From Bacillota bacterium (lineage in GTDB: Bacteria; Bacillota; Clostridia; Tissierellales; MES13), in the NCBI GenBank assembly GCA_009711765.1, contig VEND01000025.1, forward strand, positions 1 through 45,053: a DNA stretch of 45,053 nt, written 5' to 3'. This document shows, one piece after another, positions 41,137-45,053 of the stretch. Position numbers and translations under genes: made by a program. Positions within the stretch are counted from its first letter, which is position 1; each line of letters opens with the position of its first letter. The notes beneath the pieces were generated by a model, which worked only from the letters and a program-made list of their open reading frames with translations, was not told where the DNA came from and searched no databases.

Positions 41137-41790
41137 TTAACTTAATTTTCTTATCATGATTTCAATATCTCCATGATAATGTTTATCTCCATGGCCAATA
41201 TCTAAGCTATAGCTCTCTTTTAAACATATAATTTCATATTCATTATTAAAAAGATTTAAAATTTCTTCTTTATCATAATAAGTAATAAAGGAATCCCTTT
41301 TATTTATATAGAATGTATCTTTTTCTATTTCTTTATTACTTTCTTTTAAAAAAGTATATTTAGGATCTTCTTTTGAAAAAACTCCTAAATAAAGAATACC
41401 ACCATTAGTCAAACTATTTTTCATGTTTTTTATTAGCTTTAAACCTTCTGATTTTTTCAAAAAATTCAAAGTCCATGTTGAAATTATTAATGAATATTTG
41501 TTTAAATCTAAAGTAAAATCTAATAAATTAGTACAGTGTAAATTATAATTACAATCCACATTTTTAAGTAATTCTTCACATCTTTTTAAGGCAGTTTGGG
41601 ATATATCTACACCTTCAATATCATAATTTTTCAAAGCAAATTTTACTACATTTCTTCCTTCGCCTATTCCTAAATCTAATATTTTACCCATTTTAACTAA
41701 ATTTTCATATTGAATAAGTGTCCATTCAGGTTCTATTCCCCATAGATTTTTTAATTCTTTGTAGCGCTGTTCCCATATGTTTTCTTTCAT
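41137..41790 (-). CDS. Class I SAM-dependent methyltransferase (TehB-like)
   Basis: ATG at 41,790 is preceded on the minus strand by GGGGTGA. The 217 residues begin NIWEQRYKELKNLWGIEPEW. Motif I is ILDLGIGEGRNVVKFA, followed by IEGVDISQTALKRC (acidic loop for the ribose) and LIISTWTLNFL (motif IV region). It is similar in layout to TehB/YjhP-type small-molecule methyltransferases. Substrate unknown. Confidence 0.85.
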   Translation of the reverse strand: MKENIWEQRYKELKNLWGIEPEWTLIQYENLVKMGKILDLGIGEGRNVVKFALKNYDIEGVDISQTALKRCEELLKNVDCNYNLHCTNLLDFTLDLNKYSLIISTWTLNFLKKSEGLKLIKNMKNSLTNGGILYLGVFSKEDPKYTFLKESNKEIEKDTFYINKRDSFITYYDKEEILNLFNNEYEIICLKESYSLDIGHGDKHYHGDIEIMIRKLS

Positions 41791-41874
41791 AAAAAGTCAC
41801 CCCTAGGATTTTATTTCTCTCATTATAGATTATATTAAATTATTTTACAACCATAAATTTATTAATAAAATAAA

Positions 41875-41903
41875 TTGTAATAAAGTAAAAATAATTATAT
41901 AAT
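41875..41903 (+). promoter_or_regulatory. Sigma-A type promoter of the EamA gene
   Basis: TTGTAA (41,875-41,880), a 17-base spacer and a perfect TATAAT (41,898-41,903), 50 bases upstream of the start codon. Confidence 0.75.
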
Positions 41904-41952
41904 ATGGTTAAATATGGAACAGTAATAAAAATGTTTAAATAAGGAGTATACC

Positions 41953-42846
41953 ATGGAAAAACAATTAAAAGCTGATATCGGATTATTATTAGTAACAGTA
42001 GGATGGGGAGCATCTTTTATATTAACTAAAGATTCCCTTTCTGAATTACAAACCTATAACTTTTTAGCCATTAGATTTTTACTAGCGTTTTTTATATCTG
42101 CTTTTTTTTATTATAAAAGAATGATGAAGATAGAAAAAACCACTTTAAAATTTGGATTAATTTTAGGAGTTTTATTATATGCCCATTATGCTTTACAGAC
42201 AGTGGGACTAAATTATACCAGTGCTTCAAAGTCTGCTTTTATAACTGGGCTAAATGTAATATTAGTTCCAATATTTTATTCAATCCTTAGTAAGAATATA
42301 CCAAGTAAAAGGGTAAGTATAAGCGCTATATTAGCATTAATAGGCTTAGGATTTTTAACTTTAAATACAAATATAGATGGAGTAAATATAGGAGACATCT
42401 ATACTTTAATATGTGCTTTTGTATTTGCTTTTTATATAATTTATGTTGGAAAATATACAAAGGATGTTGAATCTATAAGTATGGCAATAATACAACTTGG
42501 GGTTGTTGGTATTTTAAGTATGATTACTTCTTTAGCCTTTGAAAATCCAACTATGAAGGTTAGTTTGGGAGGATGGATAAATATAGTAGTTTTAGCTATA
42601 GTATGTACTTCAGGAGCATATATTGTACAAAATGTTGCACAAAAGTATACAACTCCTAATCATACAGCTTTAATATATACTTGTGAGCCAGTTTTTGCAG
42701 GAATTTTTGGATTTTTATTCTTTAATGAATATCTTGGTGTTAAAGGAAGCTTTGGGGCCTTTTTAATACTAACTGGTATGTTAATGGCAGAGATAAATTT
42801 TAAGAAGCTATTTAATAAAGATAAAAGTAAATCTAGGTCTAAATAA
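41953..42846 (+). CDS. EamA/DMT family transporter
   Basis: ATG 41,953 follows AAGGAG. Ten membrane segments in two EamA repeats: GLLLVTVGWGASFILTKDSL opens the first, and IYTLICAFVFAFYIIYVGKY the second. HTALIYTCEPVFAGIFGFLF, with the conserved EPxxA, and a basic tail (KDKSKSRSK) close the protein. The 297 residues are the usual length. Exports or imports small metabolites; substrate unknown. Confidence 0.9.
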   Translation: MEKQLKADIGLLLVTVGWGASFILTKDSLSELQTYNFLAIRFLLAFFISAFFYYKRMMKIEKTTLKFGLILGVLLYAHYALQTVGLNYTSASKSAFITGLNVILVPIFYSILSKNIPSKRVSISAILALIGLGFLTLNTNIDGVNIGDIYTLICAFVFAFYIIYVGKYTKDVESISMAIIQLGVVGILSMITSLAFENPTMKVSLGGWINIVVLAIVCTSGAYIVQNVAQKYTTPNHTALIYTCEPVFAGIFGFLFFNEYLGVKGSFGAFLILTGMLMAEINFKKLFNKDKSKSRSK

Positions 42847-42912
42847 TTAAACTAAATAAGAGTATGCTTATAAGTTTAATATTCATTAAGGTATGGATAG
42901 GAGGTAATATTT

Positions 42913-43407
42913 ATGGCAGTAAGGGAAATTTTACTTTTAGGTAATCCTAAATTATATGAAGTATCTAAAGAAGTTAAAAGTAAAGAAATTAATAACTTAT
43001 CACCTATTATTAAAGACCTTCATGATACTTTAATGGATTTTAGGAAAAAATACAACGCAGGAAGGGCAATAGCAGCTCCACAAATTGGAGTAATGAAAAG
43101 AATTATTTATATGTATTTAGATAAACCTTTTGTATTTATTAATCCTTTAATAGTAAAAAAAAGTGATGAGTTAATGAATGTATGGGATGACTGTATGAGT
43201 TTTCCGTATTTACTTGTTAAAATAAAAAGACATAAAACGTGTTCAATTAAGTATTTAGATGAAAATTTTAATGAACATATATTAAAACTTAAAGATGATT
43301 TATCAGAATTATTACAACATGAATATGATCACTTAAATGGAGTATTAGCAGTATCAAGGGCAATTGATGGTAAATCATTTGCAATAAAAAGTGCCAGGGG
43401 CGATTAG
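42913..43407 (+). CDS. Peptide deformylase-like protein
   Basis: ATG 42,913 follows TAGGAGGT. The 164 residues hold motif 1 AGRAIAAPQIG, motif 2 DDCMSFP (where typical enzymes have EGCLS) and motif 3 LLQHEYDHLNG with the two zinc/iron histidines and catalytic Glu. The metal-binding Cys, His and His are all kept. The altered motif 2 marks it as a divergent, secondary deformylase; it may act on peptides other than nascent proteins. It stands alone, not with fmt. Confidence 0.85.
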   Translation: MAVREILLLGNPKLYEVSKEVKSKEINNLSPIIKDLHDTLMDFRKKYNAGRAIAAPQIGVMKRIIYMYLDKPFVFINPLIVKKSDELMNVWDDCMSFPYLLVKIKRHKTCSIKYLDENFNEHILKLKDDLSELLQHEYDHLNGVLAVSRAIDGKSFAIKSARGD

Positions 43408-43501
43408 CTGTATGGGGAAATCCACCCCTATGAAAAACCGCTTTACGTTTTATTAATTTTAAATGATTTAAAAAAATAATTAATATACTAGGGGGTATAT
43501 G

Positions 43502-44437
43502 ATGAATTATCCAAATATAAAGGTATACTTAAATAATAATCCAAAATGTAGCGCTAAATTAGAAAATATCGCAAAGAAGGAAGTATGGGATATGGAAAAC
43601 ATACCCTTTATTAGGGTTTTCGGAAGTGGATTTGATAATGGAAATAAGTTAATAAAAGTTATAGTTAATAATAGGATTTTAGAAGAAGATGAAATAGAGA
43701 TTGATAATAATTACTTTGATTTGAAAATTGAATTAGAAAAACCACTTAAAAATCCGAAAAAGGTAGAAGTTATTATAGATAAGAAAGAATATGAAATTCC
43801 TATAATTTTAAGAAAACTAACAGGGAAAGTAAAATATGCTAATGGTGATTATGTTAAAAAACCAGTTATTAGTGTTACAGGAGAAGATAGTTTAGTTGTT
43901 GGTGATAAGCTAGGAAATTTTGAAATTTTTATCCATGGAAATAAAGATTCAATAGGTGTTTTTGAAAAGAATTATACTAAAAAGACTTTAGAATCTTGGT
44001 TATATAATATTAATATCATAGAGGATAAATATTTAGATATAACTATAGATAAAATGGAAGTCTATGGTATACATATGTGGAAGGGTCAAAATAGCGATTA
44101 CATACACTTTATTCCTATGTCATTAACTAAGGCAAGGGAAGCTATGAAGAAGGATTATGATAATGAGTTAGATTTACTTAAAAATAATCCCTGGCCTAAA
44201 TTAAATAGAAAAAATTTAAAAGTATTTGCAAATGATAAAGAAATAGATATATTATCCTTTAAAGAAGTTCCAGATTTTTTAGCTAATGTAGATGATAAAA
44301 CTTATACAAGACCTGGTTATGTTTTATCTATACCTAAAGGATATGAAGGTAAGTTAATAAAATTAGTTATAAAAGATAATTATTTAATAGATGATAAAGA
44401 AATTTTTGAAATGGGAGAAGGTTATTATTTTTGGTAA
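43502..44437 (+). CDS. Unknown beta-rich protein, 311 aa
   Basis: GGGGG at 43,491-43,495 favours ATG 43,502 (ATG 43,499 is the alternative). No signal peptide or membrane segment. The middle region ILRKLTGKVKYANGDYVKKP, VISVTGEDSLVVGDKLGNFE looks like a carboxypeptidase-regulatory-like (CarboxypepD_reg) beta-sandwich; flanking parts repeat IKVYLNNNP/LKVFANDKE and KVIVNNR elements. Possibly a binding protein for sugars or cell-wall material. Family not recognised. Confidence 0.7.
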   Translation: MNYPNIKVYLNNNPKCSAKLENIAKKEVWDMENIPFIRVFGSGFDNGNKLIKVIVNNRILEEDEIEIDNNYFDLKIELEKPLKNPKKVEVIIDKKEYEIPIILRKLTGKVKYANGDYVKKPVISVTGEDSLVVGDKLGNFEIFIHGNKDSIGVFEKNYTKKTLESWLYNINIIEDKYLDITIDKMEVYGIHMWKGQNSDYIHFIPMSLTKAREAMKKDYDNELDLLKNNPWPKLNRKNLKVFANDKEIDILSFKEVPDFLANVDDKTYTRPGYVLSIPKGYEGKLIKLVIKDNYLIDDKEIFEMGEGYYFW

Positions 44438-44488
44438 CATCTTTAGAACATTTAAAAATAGAAATTTAAAATAAAGGTGGAAATCAAT

Positions 44489-44959
44489 ATGGATAAAAAA
44501 ATGACTAGGCCATGGAAGGAAGCTTTTAGACAAGCATGGCTATCATATTGTGGGGGATCATTTCCTATAGGTGCAGTTATTGTAGATAGAAAGGGTAGTA
44601 TTATTTCTAAAGGAAGAAATAAAGTTTATGAAAGTGAATGTATAAGTGAAGAAATATGTAATAATAAAATTGCCCATGCTGAAATTAATGCTATTTTAAA
44701 AATTAATAATCTAGAAAGTAATAATGATAGAAAAGATTATATATTATATTCAACTATGGAGCCATGTCCACTATGTTTTGGCGCTATAGTAATGTCAGGA
44801 ATAAGAAAAATAAAGTACGCAGCTAGGGATAACATAGCTGGTAGTACAGATTTAAACAGTGGAAATGATTTTATTAAAGAGAAATCTATAGAGGTTTTAG
44901 GACCATTTAGCAAATTAGAAATTATTTTAGAGTTTCCCCATTTTTTTGAGAGTAGATGA
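44489..44959 (+). CDS. Nucleoside/cytidine deaminase family protein
   Basis: AGGTGG favours ATG 44,489. The 156 residues carry the zinc motifs HAE (IAHAEINAILKI) and PCxxC (STMEPCPLCFGAIVMSG), with GAVIVDRKGSIISKGRNKV before them. The layout fits guanine deaminase or tRNA-adenosine-deaminase-like proteins; the missing tRNA-binding tail and the FPIG start favour a free-nucleobase or nucleoside substrate. It uses a zinc-activated water to deaminate. Confidence 0.85.
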   Translation: MDKKMTRPWKEAFRQAWLSYCGGSFPIGAVIVDRKGSIISKGRNKVYESECISEEICNNKIAHAEINAILKINNLESNNDRKDYILYSTMEPCPLCFGAIVMSGIRKIKYAARDNIAGSTDLNSGNDFIKEKSIEVLGPFSKLEIILEFPHFFESR

Positions 44960-45053
44960 AAAGTTTGTTGTGGATAAGTAAAATAGGAGTAATATCTTTA
45001 TTAACAGATTTGATTTTTTTGCATAAAAATAAGCAAAATAGCCCATTGTTTTG

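Overview
The window is very AT-rich DNA, probably from a clostridial Firmicute. The signs are strong purine-rich ribosome binding sites, frequent TTG/GTG starts, an AgrC/AgrA two-component pair beside an agrBD relic, an M4 neutral protease, AzlCD, and a HesB-like selenoprotein read through an in-frame UGA. No rRNA, tRNA, CRISPR array or integrase gene was seen. LAYOUT. 1-3,022: a CBASS anti-phage locus (CD-NTase plus the frameshifted end of a SAVED effector) followed by gene fragments. 3,023-12,100: an accessory region in which every gene lies on the plus strand, and several end at attC-like imperfect dyads of the integron cassette type (R'' box ending AAC, long stem with transitions that become G-T pairs on the bottom strand, R' box starting GTTA). 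Decayed group II introns sit in two of the R' boxes at GTTA|GTG. Cassette-type genes include a DUF6236 protein, a TIR-domain protein, an iron-sulfur flavoprotein and small membrane proteins. A ~450-bp leader (terminator, conserved TATAAT, long hairpin, end at a GTTAGAY-like core) occurs in full before two cassette runs and in part before two others near 23.7 and 28.3 kb, so it is a candidate attI/promoter element. 12,100-25,200: mixed debris. It holds a protein of unknown function with a fragment elsewhere, three copies of one ABC ATPase in decay, an agr-like AgrC/AgrA pair whose agrBD genes are collapsed by an internal deletion, an MFS transporter between acyltransferase and acyl-carrier-protein relics, and many short membrane-anchored proteins. 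25,300-26,926: secreted thermolysin-like protease. 27,000-32,100: more short membrane or accessory genes, a GNAT acetyltransferase, a DUF3267 membrane peptidase, an HhH-GPD-like protein and further attC-like sites. 32,400-45,053: ordinary, compact clostridial genes: PEP-synthase/rifampicin-phosphotransferase-like enzyme, CPBP protease, iron-sulfur flavoprotein with a YCII-like partner, selenoprotein, azlCD, VOC and MBL proteins, methyltransferase, EamA transporter, peptide deformylase-like protein and nucleoside deaminase. HOW IT FITS TOGETHER. The left two thirds read as a defence and accessory island built by cassette insertion, group II introns and repeat-mediated rearrangement, with frequent homopolymer frameshifts. 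The right third reads as core genome with clean terminators. The strongest points for follow-up are the attC/attI-like array in a clostridial background, the TIR gene in the place of an intron-encoded protein, and the selenoprotein that ordinary ORF calling misses.
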